Of a DNA stretch of 64,000 nt, positions 1 through 9,494 are shown piece after piece. Each line of letters opens with the position of its first letter. Position 1 is the stretch's first letter. The notes beneath the pieces were generated by a model that had not been told where the DNA came from, did no database searches, and saw only the letters and a program-made list of their open reading frames with translations. A program made the translations under genes and the position numbers. The stretch is from Chaetoceros tenuissimus (lineage: Eukaryota > Bacillariophyta > Thalassiosirophyceae > Chaetocerotales > Chaetocerotaceae), in assembly GCA_021927905.1 (NCBI GenBank), contig BLLK01000038.1:1488001-1552000 (forward strand), given 5' to 3'.

Positions 1-2
1 GT

Positions 3-620
3 GGAGTAACTGATCAGTTTGGTATTGATTTGGCTGGTGCAGGGTTTGAATTTGGAATTTTAGTTGGAGGAATTATTATCGGAGGGTTTGTTGATAAAAC
101 CAAGAAATACAAGGATGTCACAAAGGCTTGTATCCTAGCTACTATGGTTTTGTTGATTCCTTTAGGTTTGACAGAACATGCTATTGGTCAAGAACCTATA
201 TTATTGGTCTTGGCTTTGTTGGGATTGGGTATGACTGCGGGACCTATCCAACCAATCAATGCTGAACTCGCAGTTGATGTGACTTATCCATCAGATGAGA
301 CTGCAGTAGAGAGTGTGCAACAGATTGGAGGAAACTTGGTATCGGCATTATTAGTACCAGTGATTGAAATTGCAGCTAGAAAAGATTATCAGTTGTTGCC
401 ACAAATTCCATCTTTGGCAAGTGATATTCGTGGAGATGTAGTTGTACTTTTGGCAATTAGTATTGTGACATATTTTTACTTCAATAACTTTGATGCACCT
501 TTGAAAAGAACTTTGGCAGATTCTAAAAGCGGTGAAGGAGAAGGGATTATTGATGTACAGAGCGCAAATGTGAATGGAGAAGTTAAAATGCCTGGAATTC
601 GAGAGATGCTAAAGAGATAA
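3..620 (+). CDS. MFS transporter, FLVCR-like, C-terminal part (5' end outside window)
   Basis: The reading frame is open from base 3, so this is the 3' end of a larger gene; the first usable codon here (TTG at 30) is not a real start. About 205 residues remain. They contain four or five hydrophobic segments, a short basic cytoplasmic loop (VDKTKKYK) typical of the linkers in major facilitator superfamily proteins, and a motif with PIQPINAELAVDVTYP followed by ESVQQIGGNL. That stretch resembles the second-half region of FLVCR-type transporters, where a FE-(L/V)-x-YP motif precedes a conserved membrane helix. The C-terminal 45 residues are hydrophilic. An integral membrane carrier is well supported; the substrate is not readable from this fragment, and FLVCR membership is inference from the motif. 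Confidence 0.7.
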   Translation, partial: GVTDQFGIDLAGAGFEFGILVGGIIIGGFVDKTKKYKDVTKACILATMVLLIPLGLTEHAIGQEPILLVLALLGLGMTAGPIQPINAELAVDVTYPSDETAVESVQQIGGNLVSALLVPVIEIAARKDYQLLPQIPSLASDIRGDVVVLLAISIVTYFYFNNFDAPLKRTLADSKSGEGEGIIDVQSANVNGEVKMPGIREMLKR

Positions 621-780
621 ATATAAAAATGAAAATATTGCTGAAAGAATATCAGTATAATTTATAATCTATTCCTAGCCCATGATCATCGTAAATCTGT
701 TAGTCCCTTCCCACTTGTCTGTCATTGACATTTTCACAAAGCAGATAGAGAAAGAGACTACTTTGGGTTAGGTAAGGGTT

Positions 781-1901
781 TTATCCACAACAACCTTGTC
801 TGATCTTTCCTACAATCTCTACTCTCTGACCACTCACAAAAAAGGACAAGGCAATATGATCATGCACATTGATGCTCTCGTGTTTGCAACAACCTACGTG
901 GATATGTGACAGGTAAATTGAGGAAGGATCGGCACCTACTAAAAGGCTCCACAGTAAGTATCGACGAGGGACTTTTGTCGGTTTATACCTGTCACTATCA
1001 ACAATAATTCGTTCAACGAAGAGAGTCCAGGCTTCTTGTAGAGTCACTTGATGTCGAGATAGATTTTTGATTCGAAGGTAATAGGTGTCATGTTCCGATA
1101 TTGGAATATATTCATGTCTGAATTCATCGTGCTCAAGAATCTTGTCTTCGATAGCTGCCATAGAAAAGCTAGAATACTCTTCCATGCATTCCGGTAAAAA
1201 TAGTTTACGAAGAGCAGTAGAGCGTTCCTCCTCGGGAGAAGGGGGGATATAATCCCATACGCCTCTTTTGACTGGATTGAAGTCAAAAGAGTTTTCTTCC
1301 TCTACGAACTTCTTTACTTCAGCATAGGGGTAGTCTAGATTGTCTTCGTCGTATCTTATATCCCAATTTGTATTGAAGGATAATGAAGGGATATCCAATT
1401 GCAAACATGTCTGTCTTTATCCTGTGAGAAAGGCATGGACGAAAGCATTTCTTTACTTCTCATACTCTTGAAGGTATGCATGATCCCTTTGAATCTCTTT
1501 GACACAAGAGTCATCTTATGAGCTGTATAATAGTCTAAAAATGAAATCAAATGGAGCATGAGATGATCATCAGTAGGTAGGGTAAAGCCCTGAGGGCCTC
1601 TAGGTACCTCCTTGTAGGTTTCAATTAGAGACTTTTCCTTTCTATAGCAATTGGGACCATGGTCTGAAAGAAAAAAGTTACAACTAACATTGCTTGTAAA
1701 GGTAAAATGACGACACTGTAGAATATCCAGCACGTTAGGTTGGCTCCATTTTTCTAGCGATGCTCTCGATTCATTTCTTTCTTCCTCCGATAGATTGGGA
1801 TCATTGGCTCTAGACCTCCAAAACTCAATAGGTTCCGTTACATTCCTCTCATAATCCCAACTGATTCTACTTGTCGCTCCTAAAAGATGTTCTTCAGACA
1901 T
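781..1901 (-). pseudogene. F-box family gene, subfamily A copy 1, frameshifted
   Basis: The N-terminal frame (1901 to about 1400) starts MSEEHLLGATS, has the family motif DILQCRHF and an F-box (TLPTDDHLMLHLISFLDYY ... LVSKRFKGIM), then runs off into unrelated residues. The rest of the protein, from DIPSLSF to the family end VEIVGK, continues in another frame from 1404 to 781. Compared with intact paralogs at 7492-8628 and 16975-18093, a net single-base loss near 1400 explains the break; no GT-AG intron fits. The C-terminal half keeps the family blocks SRHQVTLQEAWTLFVERII, PRRYLLWSLL and DHIALSFFV. It is most likely a recently broken gene. A sequencing error would restore a protein of about 370 residues. 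Confidence 0.75.
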
Positions 1902-1987
1902 GGTTCAATTAGTTCGAAGTTCTTTTGTTTTGAAAGTAACGTATTGTATACTGTGCGAAAAATGATGATATTTTACCAACTCTACCT

Positions 1988-2092
1988 AGCTTTAGGCTTT
2001 TGGTTTCGATTTGCTTCTCTCATCTTCCAAAAATTATAGCCGTTAGAGTTCGTAGGACATTTTGGTTCCAATGACTTCTTCTTAGTTTTTGG
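1988..2092 (-). promoter_or_regulatory. Conserved upstream block of F-box subfamily A (copy 1)
   Basis: Read on the minus strand this stretch carries TGG-rich, CGAACTCTAACGGC and GCAAATCGAAACCAAAAG elements in the same order and spacing as the upstream regions of the genes at 7492, 15464, 16975 and 22312. It lies about 90-190 bp before the start codon. Its CGTCATTG-like element (seen as CAATGAC on the plus strand) is also shared. Confidence 0.55.
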
Positions 2093-2430
2093 AAAAATGG
2101 AAATAATAACTTCCATTTTCATTTGCGAAAGGAACAACCGTCAAAACTTTTAAAAACTACTTACAGTAATTATATATGTAATATATAATATTATAGATTA
2201 CATTTTCTATACCGAAAAGAGGATCCTAATTGTATAATTGTAGATGGTATCTAATGGTCAAGGGCGAGCGACCAATAATGTAATCTGCGATCAAAGCCTT
2301 ATTTATTGTCATTGAAATTTGATACTATACGTATACGTACACAACATTGTCAACCAATTTTCAAAATTTCGATTGTCGGAAACCAGGGTTAGTTTTGTTA
2401 GAATTACTGAAGTTATAGGGCCTCTGAATT

Positions 2431-2526
2431 TTTTCGACGAATTTTCCCAATATCAGTGAATAAAATGCTAACGATTGGTTATTTTAAATTAATGATTAAA
2501 GTACTCTAATATAGCGTTTAATTCTT
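2431..2526. repeat. Direct repeat, copy 1 (about 96 bp)
   Basis: The sequence starting TTTTCGACGAATTTTCCC and ending GCGTTTAATTCTT recurs 233 bp downstream at 2664-2759 with only a few differences, mainly around AATTAATGATTAAAG versus AATTTACGATTGAAG. It has no coding content. Confidence 0.85.
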
Positions 2527-2663
2527 GCAAAGTTCAATCGATTTTTGAAAAAGAAATTTGAATTCGTACGTACTTCCAATATTTGGATTCGGTGTCAAAG
2601 TTTCAACTGAGAACCCTTGAGGCCTTTTCCCTTCGAATTCTTGACAAGGAAAGCTTAAATAAT

Positions 2664-2759
2664 TTTTCGACGAATTTTCCCAATATCAGTGAATAAAATG
2701 CTAACGATTGGTTATTTTAAATTTACGATTGAAGTACTCTAATATAGCGTTTAATTCTT
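2664..2759. repeat. Direct repeat, copy 2 (about 96 bp)
   Basis: This is the second copy of the repeat at 2431-2526, in the same orientation. Confidence 0.85.
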
Positions 2760-2820
2760 TTCTGAAGCACCCATTGTCGGTCAATCCACTCACATGCGTA
2801 CGTACAGGGGTTAAGTAAAC

Positions 2821-2861
2821 GGGCAAGGCTTTACGCCGCTAAGCGGCTCCAAGCCTCGCCC
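2821..2861. repeat. GC-rich nested palindrome / hairpin
   Basis: The outer arms GGGCAAGGCTT and AAGCCTCGCCC pair with one mismatch. The inner GCCGCT-A-AGCGGC is a perfect stem with a one-base centre. The block stands out as GC-rich inside AT-rich DNA. It could be the end structure of a small mobile element; nothing identifies it as a terminator of a particular gene. Confidence 0.6.
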
Positions 2862-2954
2862 TTGATAAAGTTTAATTTGTATGAATCATATTGCAGCTAT
2901 ACAGAATTGCATTTCTCACTCCATTGCTCACCAAGAGTACTGAATGCGTGAAAC

Positions 2955-4055
2955 TTACATATAACAGCTTCTATTCTTCTTACCAATAACTTCTACTTGC
3001 TGGTTACCTACCATGAAAGTGAGTACAGCTTCGGTTTGATCATAGACAAAGTCAGCGCGGAGATGTCTTTTGATCAAAGAAGAAAAGATAGTACTAGGAT
3101 CCGCAAATGAGAGAAGGTACCAAAGCTTTGTTGTATCACCGTCAAAGTCGCAATTCATGTGTTGAAGAAAGAAGAACCATGCTTCATTCTTGGAGATAGA
3201 TTTATTCCCATTTCTTGAATCAAGAGTGATTTCAAAATAATGATCCTTATCTGTGATTGGAACAAACTCTTCATCATCATCAATACTTCCATCTTTATGC
3301 ATTTCAAAAAGAGCTTCATCTAGGGAATTACTCGAAAGACGCGAGTCTCTCATTAGTCTATTTTCGGTAAGCCATTCGCGTCTAAAGCACGAGTATGAAT
3401 ACTTGTGCTCTTCTCCGAGATTATGATCCATAAAGAAACCAATTTTTCTACAATCCGTAATAACTTCCTCCACTAGAGCTTGACGAGATGAAATGGAATA
3501 TTTTGGATCCCACTTGTTGTTGAAGGAATAAGTAGCAGGAACATCGAAGTAATTATGCTGTATTCCTTCACTCGAAAAGGGCATACAACCTAACATCTCC
3601 GCAGTCTTAGCTCTGGCTAAGGAATCAACAATCGCTTGGAATCGCTTGGATACTAGAGTCAACTTGTTCGCACTAAAGTAGTCGAGGAACGGGATCATGT
3701 ACAAAAGGACATCATCTTCAGATGGAAGAATAAATCCTGTGGGTGCTCTCGGAACCTCCTTGTATTCACTAATGTCTACTAGAAGCGATGGAGACCCCAA
3801 GAACATGGCCTCCACTCTGTCAAACTCGAAAACAGGCCCACTTTTATCATGGAGATTTAGATAAGCCGAGTTAGTCATGTGGCGGCATTGAATCACTTCA
3901 ATCATTTCAGGAGTGTAGCTATCCAAGATCGCATTGTACTTTGCCTTGGATACCGGTGAAGTGTCGGGAGAATCGACAAGTTCTTCAAATCTTTCTAGTT
4001 CATCGAGGCAACGCTCCTCGAATTCTTCTGCTCGTGTTGGTCGCTGTCGTTGCAT
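2955..4055 (-). CDS. F-box family protein, subfamily B copy 1
   Basis: This is an intact 366-residue protein beginning MQRQRPTRAEEF. Residues about 50-62 carry EVIQCRHM, the counterpart of DILQCRHF in subfamily A. An F-box follows at about 108-150 (LPSEDDVLLYMIPFLDYF ... LVSKRFQAIV). The C-terminal 200 residues include SFNNKWDPKYS, a KNEAWFFFL helix, LWYLLSFADPS and the terminal VLTFMVGNQQVEVIGKK, all in the same order as subfamily A but strongly diverged. F-box proteins usually bring substrates to SCF ubiquitin ligases through Skp1; the C-terminal part would then be the substrate-recognition region, but its fold is not recognised here. The nearest relative in the window is the broken gene at 13948-15089. 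Confidence 0.75.
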   Translation of the reverse strand: MQRQRPTRAEEFEERCLDELERFEELVDSPDTSPVSKAKYNAILDSYTPEMIEVIQCRHMTNSAYLNLHDKSGPVFEFDRVEAMFLGSPSLLVDISEYKEVPRAPTGFILPSEDDVLLYMIPFLDYFSANKLTLVSKRFQAIVDSLARAKTAEMLGCMPFSSEGIQHNYFDVPATYSFNNKWDPKYSISSRQALVEEVITDCRKIGFFMDHNLGEEHKYSYSCFRREWLTENRLMRDSRLSSNSLDEALFEMHKDGSIDDDEEFVPITDKDHYFEITLDSRNGNKSISKNEAWFFFLQHMNCDFDGDTTKLWYLLSFADPSTIFSSLIKRHLRADFVYDQTEAVLTFMVGNQQVEVIGKKNRSCYM

Positions 4056-4383
4056 GTTTCTAGCTCTCCTATTTGAGATTCGATGTTGAGATTAGCTTGA
4101 TGGACAGTGAGTAAAAATTCGAAATAGAAAATAGAAAAGCAGCATTGCTCCTTTTTTCTTTCCTTTCTAACTGTAGATAACCCCCCGAACGCTTCTCACC
4201 TTTTCTTCAATTTGGAAAAATGAAACTTTAAAGCTTTCATTGCAGTTGCACTACAATATGAAACATTATCCAAAAGAGGATCCTAAAAGTAAGGTCTAAT
4301 TGCACCAGACATACTGTTCCAAACAAAACTGCATGACAGTTTGTCACTCGTGTAGAATGTTGAAAGCGTGAAAACTTCCCTAG

Positions 4384-4530
4384 AGAAGCTCCTGTCTTCT
4401 TACCAATATCTTTTACTTATTGGTTGTACACAATGAAAGTTAACGTAGCTTCGGTGTCGGAAAGAAGTGAAGGAGAAGGAGCCAGGATGGCATTTGCTGA
4501 AGCAAAATACCAACTAGTTTGTTCAAATGA
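4384..4530 (-). pseudogene. Remnant of an F-box subfamily B gene (C-terminal end only)
   Basis: Translated on the minus strand, the stretch reads TSWYFASANAI ... DTEATLTFIVYNQ, then a stop, then VKDIGKK. It aligns with the C-terminus of the gene at 2955-4055 (LWYLLSFADPS ... TEAVLTFMVGNQQVEVIGKK). A TAA at 4417-4419 replaces a glutamine codon and about 20 residues are missing in the middle. No upstream part remains. It is a decayed tandem copy lying just upstream of copy 1. Confidence 0.75.
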
Positions 4531-4755
4531 TTGGACGAGATAGAAACAGGAGATATCTCAAAATGAAGATGTTACAATGAATTGATTCTCAATAATTCTG
4601 TTCCTTCTTTACTTATAGAATTTTTAGTATAGAATACAATAAATACAAATTGCCTAGGTATAGGATGAACATAAATTCTCACATAAAAAGAGAGAACACA
4701 TTTTCCAAATTTCACAAACGAAATCAAACGAAACCTGTTTTGTTCTTATTTCAAA

Positions 4756-6968
4756 CTATTCATCATCGCCATATCTAAGTTTCATACAGAATCCAAACAA
4801 GAATATGATGAAATAGTAGAAGATCGCTTCTTCAAAAGTCACTTTCAAAAGTTCTCTAGTGACTTTCTGCTCATATTCAGCTATCTTCAATGCTGGAATA
4901 TCATCCTTTGTTGACGAAGTTTTCAAGTCATTCATTGCACGTTCGAGAAAACTCCCTGTACTCCCCATATTACTCGGAATAAAGCAAATATTAGGCATCT
5001 CACCGAATTTGAGAAAAACAAATACAAGATCTACACCAAGCATTTTCAGGCCAAGCATTTCCTGCTTTGAAGAGACGGATTGCCTAAGTTCCTTGATATC
5101 ATCATCGGAATAATATGTCTGTCCTCTACCCAAGTCATCGAAAAACCAATGATTCGATGGGGCCTAGAAGAAGTTGTATCTCAAGTCAGAGATAACTCTG
5201 TCTGTTATCATTTAATATTATTGAAAGTTTCATTCCTTACTCACCTTTTCCTTTTCACGATTCCAAAATATGCTTGCCGGTAAAACCTCAAATTCAGGAG
5301 GACTGCGTAATGCTGGAGCGACCTCTCCTTTCACGCTTGTAAAGTCCAAGTCTACGACTAAATCTATGCTTTCAAGCCCCGTTTTTACAGATGCAGCTTT
5401 TACTTTTTCAGCAATCAACTTTCTATGCTCGAGACAGAAGTTCTGAGTAATCTCATCTATATTCTTGAATTTGGTCTTTGTATAGAAATCACAGTGCTCC
5501 TTGTGATCCTTCCAGTCAGACACTTGACATTCTTTGGAACAATCTGGATCAAGAGTTGGTCTTACATATTTTCTTTGTTGCGTAAATATATAAAGGAATA
5601 AAAGTGTGACTTACATCCAACGTATTTGCATTTTGCACAGACAAGCAATTGTTTGCCTAGCTGTAACTTTTCGCATTTCGCACACATACGCCTCGTAATA
5701 TTGAAGACAGGCTTACTCAGATCATCCGTATCTTCTGTCTTAGAAGCTGTCACATCACTCAATTTCTTGAGGCACTCTACCTTGTGTTTCTTCCAATCTG
5801 TAACTTGACATTCCTTTGAACAATCTAGATCATTGTTGAGTTAATCGTATAATTTAGAAGTAGACAGAAATAAAAAGTAAAGGCTAAACTTACACCTAGC
5901 GTCTTTACACTTTCCACAAACGAGGAAAGGGCGTTCTAGATCTACAGTTTTACATTTCGCACAAGTGTGCCTTGACATGTCGATAACTGCCTCGTTCGTA
6001 TCACGTTGCTTATCAACTGGTTCACAAGTTGGAAAGTCATCAATCTTATTGCTGCAATTCGATAAATCACTAATCTTCTTGAGTGACTGAAGGCGTTCCA
6101 TCATATGCATATTTTCTTTACATGGACGGTTACGTTCTTGAACAATTGCATTGAGGGCATTGTGGCATGCAGTTCCTTCCTTGAATATTTTGTGAAGAAC
6201 GCCAGCGTAAGAATTCAAGAGACCAAAGAACTTATACAATAAATCATTGTATTTATCTACAATGGCTTGCTCATCTAATAATGGACTCCAAGATAGATGA
6301 ATATGAAGAAGAACTTGCTCCAAAATTCCAGTTCTAGCAATGGTCAACAATGGCTTCGCGTCGTCTCTTTTCTTCTCACGGATATGGAAGTAACACTGTA
6401 TCATAGAATGACATAGGACATATGCAGCACCACTGTTTGCAAAATGTGTGTCGCTCACAGCTTTCGCTGTATTTGTTAGAGATTCCAAAAGGTCGAGAAC
6501 CTCGTCCTCGTCGGTATTCATAACATGCATCAGCATACACATGACATTGACTGACAAATGCAGGTGCGTCCCATCAACCAGAACATCTTTCTTATTTGTT
6601 GCGGAGATTGCATTCTTCATGAGAAAAAGTAGTTTATCAAAGATGACACTCATACTTGTTCCAAATGAATAGAGCTCTCCTGTAGTCATCATTGCGTGCA
6701 GAGTCAACACCCAACCCCCTACATCCATGTTGTAGATAGCGTCCATCTTCTTCAAGAGACGTGCCTGCTCTTTGGATCCTAGAGATTGATTCTGAATATG
6801 ATGATTGGCATTTTGAAGCATCGTTTGACTGAATGCCGGCAAGTTTTCATTCATGTGAAATGGTCGGAAGTCTGCATTTGCACTTTCACTAGTAGAAGCT
6901 GAACTAGCTTTACCAGCAGCTCCTTTCCTATTCTTTTTTCTAGTTGGTCTTGCTGACTTCTTCGCCAT
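4756..6968 (-). CDS. Double MYND zinc-finger protein, four exons
   Basis: Four exons on the minus strand: 5894-6968, 5615-5824, 5245-5543 and 4756-5163, with introns of 69, 71 and 81 bp (all GT-AG, phase-consistent). The spliced protein is 663 residues if translation starts at MAKKSARP. An in-frame ATG at 7022 would add 18 residues that look like a mitochondrial presequence. The first 340 residues are helical with no known domain. Two MYND fingers follow, each with C-x2-C ... C-x2-C-x4-C-x3-C-Q ... W-x2-H-x3-C spacing (CAKCKTVDLE ... YCSKECQVTDWKKHK and CAKCEKLQLG ... YCSKECQVSDWKDHK). Each finger is cut by an intron just before YCSKEC. A 200-residue unrecognised C-terminal region follows. 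MYND fingers mediate protein-protein contacts; the partner is unknown. Confidence 0.8.
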
Positions 6969-7022
6969 GTTTCTTCTTTGATATGAATTGGAAGTATAGG
7001 AATATAATCTTCTTGAGAGCAT

Positions 7023-7491
7023 CTATTCATGAACTAGGTAATCAGCCTGCCACTTTTGCACACCTTTTTGGAGTCTTCTTCATTGTTCCGATGGAAAAAG
7101 ATGAGAGGAGGAAGAGAAGAGGCCCAACTGATGTTGAATGACACCTGTCAGATGTCACTTTTTCTTTCTTTGGAAATAAATGAATGTACTTCTAGAATAC
7201 AAACACTACATCAATTCAATTACAACAAATGAGTGCAATTGTGAATAAGTATATATAATATATATAATAGAAACCGTGTCGAAGCATTAAAAAATGCGAT
7301 CGATTCGAATGCTACATGACCTGTAGACCTAAGGTGAGCTTTTGTTTCTGTAGTTCCTCAGTTTTAAAAGTAATTGTAATACATAGAGACCAAATATTTT
7401 GTATTCGCTATATCATAATTATTTCTTTGTAGTGCTCAAGTAATTCACGGAACTAGCAGCATAGACATCGCAGCCTATGAACTTCGAAATT
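7023..7491. other. Intergenic, no gene seen
   Basis: AT-rich, with a TATATAATATATATAATAG tract near 7250. It serves as the upstream region of the MYND gene and the 3' flank of the F-box gene at 7492. No coding or RNA gene is supported. Confidence 0.4.
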
Positions 7492-8628
7492 CTAATAACT
7501 ACAATATTGTTCAATCCTTCCAACAACTTCTACTTTCTCACCACCTATTACAAATGATAAAGCAATGTGATCAAACACGTGGATTCTGAAACCACTTTCA
7601 CAGCCTGCATGAACATGGGAAAGGTGAATAGATGACGGATCAGCTGCTGCCAAGAGACTCCAAAGTAAATACCGACGTGGCACATCTCTCTCTGAGTACT
7701 CATATTCGTCACTATCACATATTATTCTTTCAACAAATAGTTCCCATGCTTCCTGGAGAGTGACTTGATGCCGAGATAAAATCTTGAATCGAATGTACGG
7801 GTGACATTCTTCTCTACTGAATTCACTGAATTGAGGCATGTCCAAGCTAATGTAGCCGTTTCTGTGAACGTCATTTTTCAATATCATCTCTTCAATGGCA
7901 GATAAGGTAAAACTCAAGTAAATGCCCATACATTCCCTTGCGTAATGAGTACGAAGTGCAACTGAATGTATCTCTGCTGGTATATTGGACTCGTTATAAA
8001 TTTCAAAAAAGTTTTTCTCATTAGCAAATTCCATTGCTTCATCGCAGAGAATAGTTCGATGTTTTGGTTCATACCTAGGATGCCATGATTTACTGAAGGA
8101 TAGCTCAGGAAGATCAAACTCATATTTTGCCTCTTCCATAATATCTAAAGTGAAAGGCATGCAAGCAAGCATTTCTGTACTTCTAATACTCTTGAAGGTA
8201 TTCATGATTTCATTGAATCTCTTTGAGACAAGATTCATTTTATGAGCGGTATAATAGTCTAGAAATGAAATCATATGGAGCAAGACGTTATCATCGGTAG
8301 GAAGCGTAAAGCCTTGAGGTCCTCTAGGTATATCTTTGTAGGTTTCAATTAGAAACTGTTCTAGAGGAAAGCAATTAGGACCATGGCTTGAAAGAGAACC
8401 TCCACGGTGGCCATATTTATTACGCGAATAATGACGACATTGGAGGATCTCGATAATATTAGGTTGACTATATCTGTCTACCCATTCTCGACAAGTATTA
8501 CGTTCGTTTTCTGAAATAAAAGGATCATTGCTTCTATATCTAAATTGTTCAATTACTTCCGTTACTCTTTGTTCATCTCGACTGATGGCACTTGTAGCTC
8601 CTAACAGGTGGTCTTTAGACTTGTCCAT
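7492..8628 (-). CDS. F-box family protein, subfamily A copy 2
   Basis: This is an intact 378-residue protein starting MDKSKDHLLGATS. Its order is a helical N-terminus, IEILQCRHYS at about 52-62, GPNCF, PRGPQGFTLPTDD, an F-box (about 105-145, VLLHMISFLDYY ... LVSKRFNEIM), then ELSFSKSWHPRYE, ALRTHYARECM, GYISLD, SRHQVTLQEAWELFVERII, RRYLLWSLLAAADPSS and a final ALSFVIGGEKVEVVGRIEQ-type end. The F-box suggests an SCF-type adaptor role in the nucleus or cytoplasm (family knowledge); the C-terminal region is probably the variable partner-binding part (inference). The conserved subfamily promoter block lies upstream at 8687-8785. Confidence 0.8.
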   Translation of the reverse strand: MDKSKDHLLGATSAISRDEQRVTEVIEQFRYRSNDPFISENERNTCREWVDRYSQPNIIEILQCRHYSRNKYGHRGGSLSSHGPNCFPLEQFLIETYKDIPRGPQGFTLPTDDNVLLHMISFLDYYTAHKMNLVSKRFNEIMNTFKSIRSTEMLACMPFTLDIMEEAKYEFDLPELSFSKSWHPRYEPKHRTILCDEAMEFANEKNFFEIYNESNIPAEIHSVALRTHYARECMGIYLSFTLSAIEEMILKNDVHRNGYISLDMPQFSEFSREECHPYIRFKILSRHQVTLQEAWELFVERIICDSDEYEYSERDVPRRYLLWSLLAAADPSSIHLSHVHAGCESGFRIHVFDHIALSFVIGGEKVEVVGRIEQYCSY

Positions 8629-8686
8629 CGTTCTTTTCTTTGAAGTTTTTGCACGATGAAAAAAATGATGGTATTTTCATTCGAGT

Positions 8687-8785
8687 AGCTTTTGGTTTCG
8701 ATTTGCTTCCATCGCCTTCCAAAATGTAACCGTTAGAGTTCGTTTGCGACATTTTTTGCTCAATGACGCTTCTTCTGAAATTGGA
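8687..8785 (-). promoter_or_regulatory. Conserved upstream block of F-box subfamily A (copy 2)
   Basis: On the minus strand it shows CGAACTCTAACGG, then TTTTGGAAGG and GCAAATCGAAACCAAAAG, in the same order as upstream of the other subfamily A genes. It ends about 60 bp before the start codon. A CAATGACG element (CGTCATTG on the gene strand) sits at its far end. Confidence 0.6.
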
Positions 8786-9494
8786 AAAATAAAATTTCAA
8801 CTCACAACCACTTTCGAATCTTTAGTGCCACTAGAAATGATATTATAAATATGAATAACATTTTATATATTACACACCCTGTAGTAAAGCCTAAGTTGCA
8901 CAAAAGTATTCATGGTTTTTAAAAAATACAAGTTTCCCTACATAGCTAGTAGCAAGGCACTAGATAAATAGAAGAGACTATCTACCTTGGCTAGTAGCGC
9001 TTCTACACTCGGTACCGATATCTTTTTTAAAACAAGAATAAAACCGCGACAAATTACGAAAATAGTTAGGCTTTTGAAGTCAATATCAGTCGTGACACCA
9101 ATCTTCCCAACAAAACTGCATACAGCAAGAGACAAAAAGAAGCTTCAATGCCGTGGAGTCGTACTTCAATGCCACGTACTTTCTGAATTTTCTTAGAATT
9201 TTGAACATGCACTTGGTCCTGTAAAAGCTCCTTCTATTGATAAATTTTAGCTAAGTTTATGTAAATTAGTCAAAAATATTCCTTCCTTCCTTTCATTCCC
9301 GTCCTTTTTATCTTGCAGAGCATCTGCTCGTCAGTTTCCCGCCTTTTTCTCCCGTCTTCAAGACCGGAAGATCTTTTTTGCCAGCTGTTGCAGCTGGCCA
9401 AAATGATTCCTTTGCATGAAAGTGTCGTGACATAGTTTTCTCATAAAAAGCATACCTCCATTCCATCACATGAAAAACACATAGGTTCATGATC
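8786..9494. other. Intergenic between divergent genes, no further gene seen
   Basis: This lies between the F-box gene (minus) and the CCCH gene (plus). Short open frames here have no recognisable composition or motifs. The motif GCTAGTAGC occurs twice near 8945-8997. No tRNA-like fold was found. Confidence 0.4.

Larger units (their letters stand above)
2093..2954. other. Intergenic stretch with repeats, no gene seen
   Basis: The stretch is AT-rich and no coding region is supported in it. It contains a 96-bp direct repeat pair (2431-2526 and 2664-2759) and a GC-rich palindromic hairpin (2821-2861). An 11-bp inverted match, TCAAGGGCGAG near 2257 and CTCGCCCTTGA near 2855, brackets the repeats. 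Confidence 0.5.

Noticed and set aside
1395-1410. Programmed frameshifting to explain the split F-box genes
   Set aside because: The junctions near 1400 and 23238 share no slippery sequence, and the third broken copy has a tandem duplication instead; independent mutations are simpler.
2821-2861. Helitron 3' end
   Set aside because: There is a hairpin, but no CTRR-type terminus follows at the right distance and no TC start was found.
8938-9196. tRNA-like or structured RNA around GCTAGTAGC repeats
   Set aside because: No cloverleaf, T-loop consensus or extended stem could be drawn by eye.
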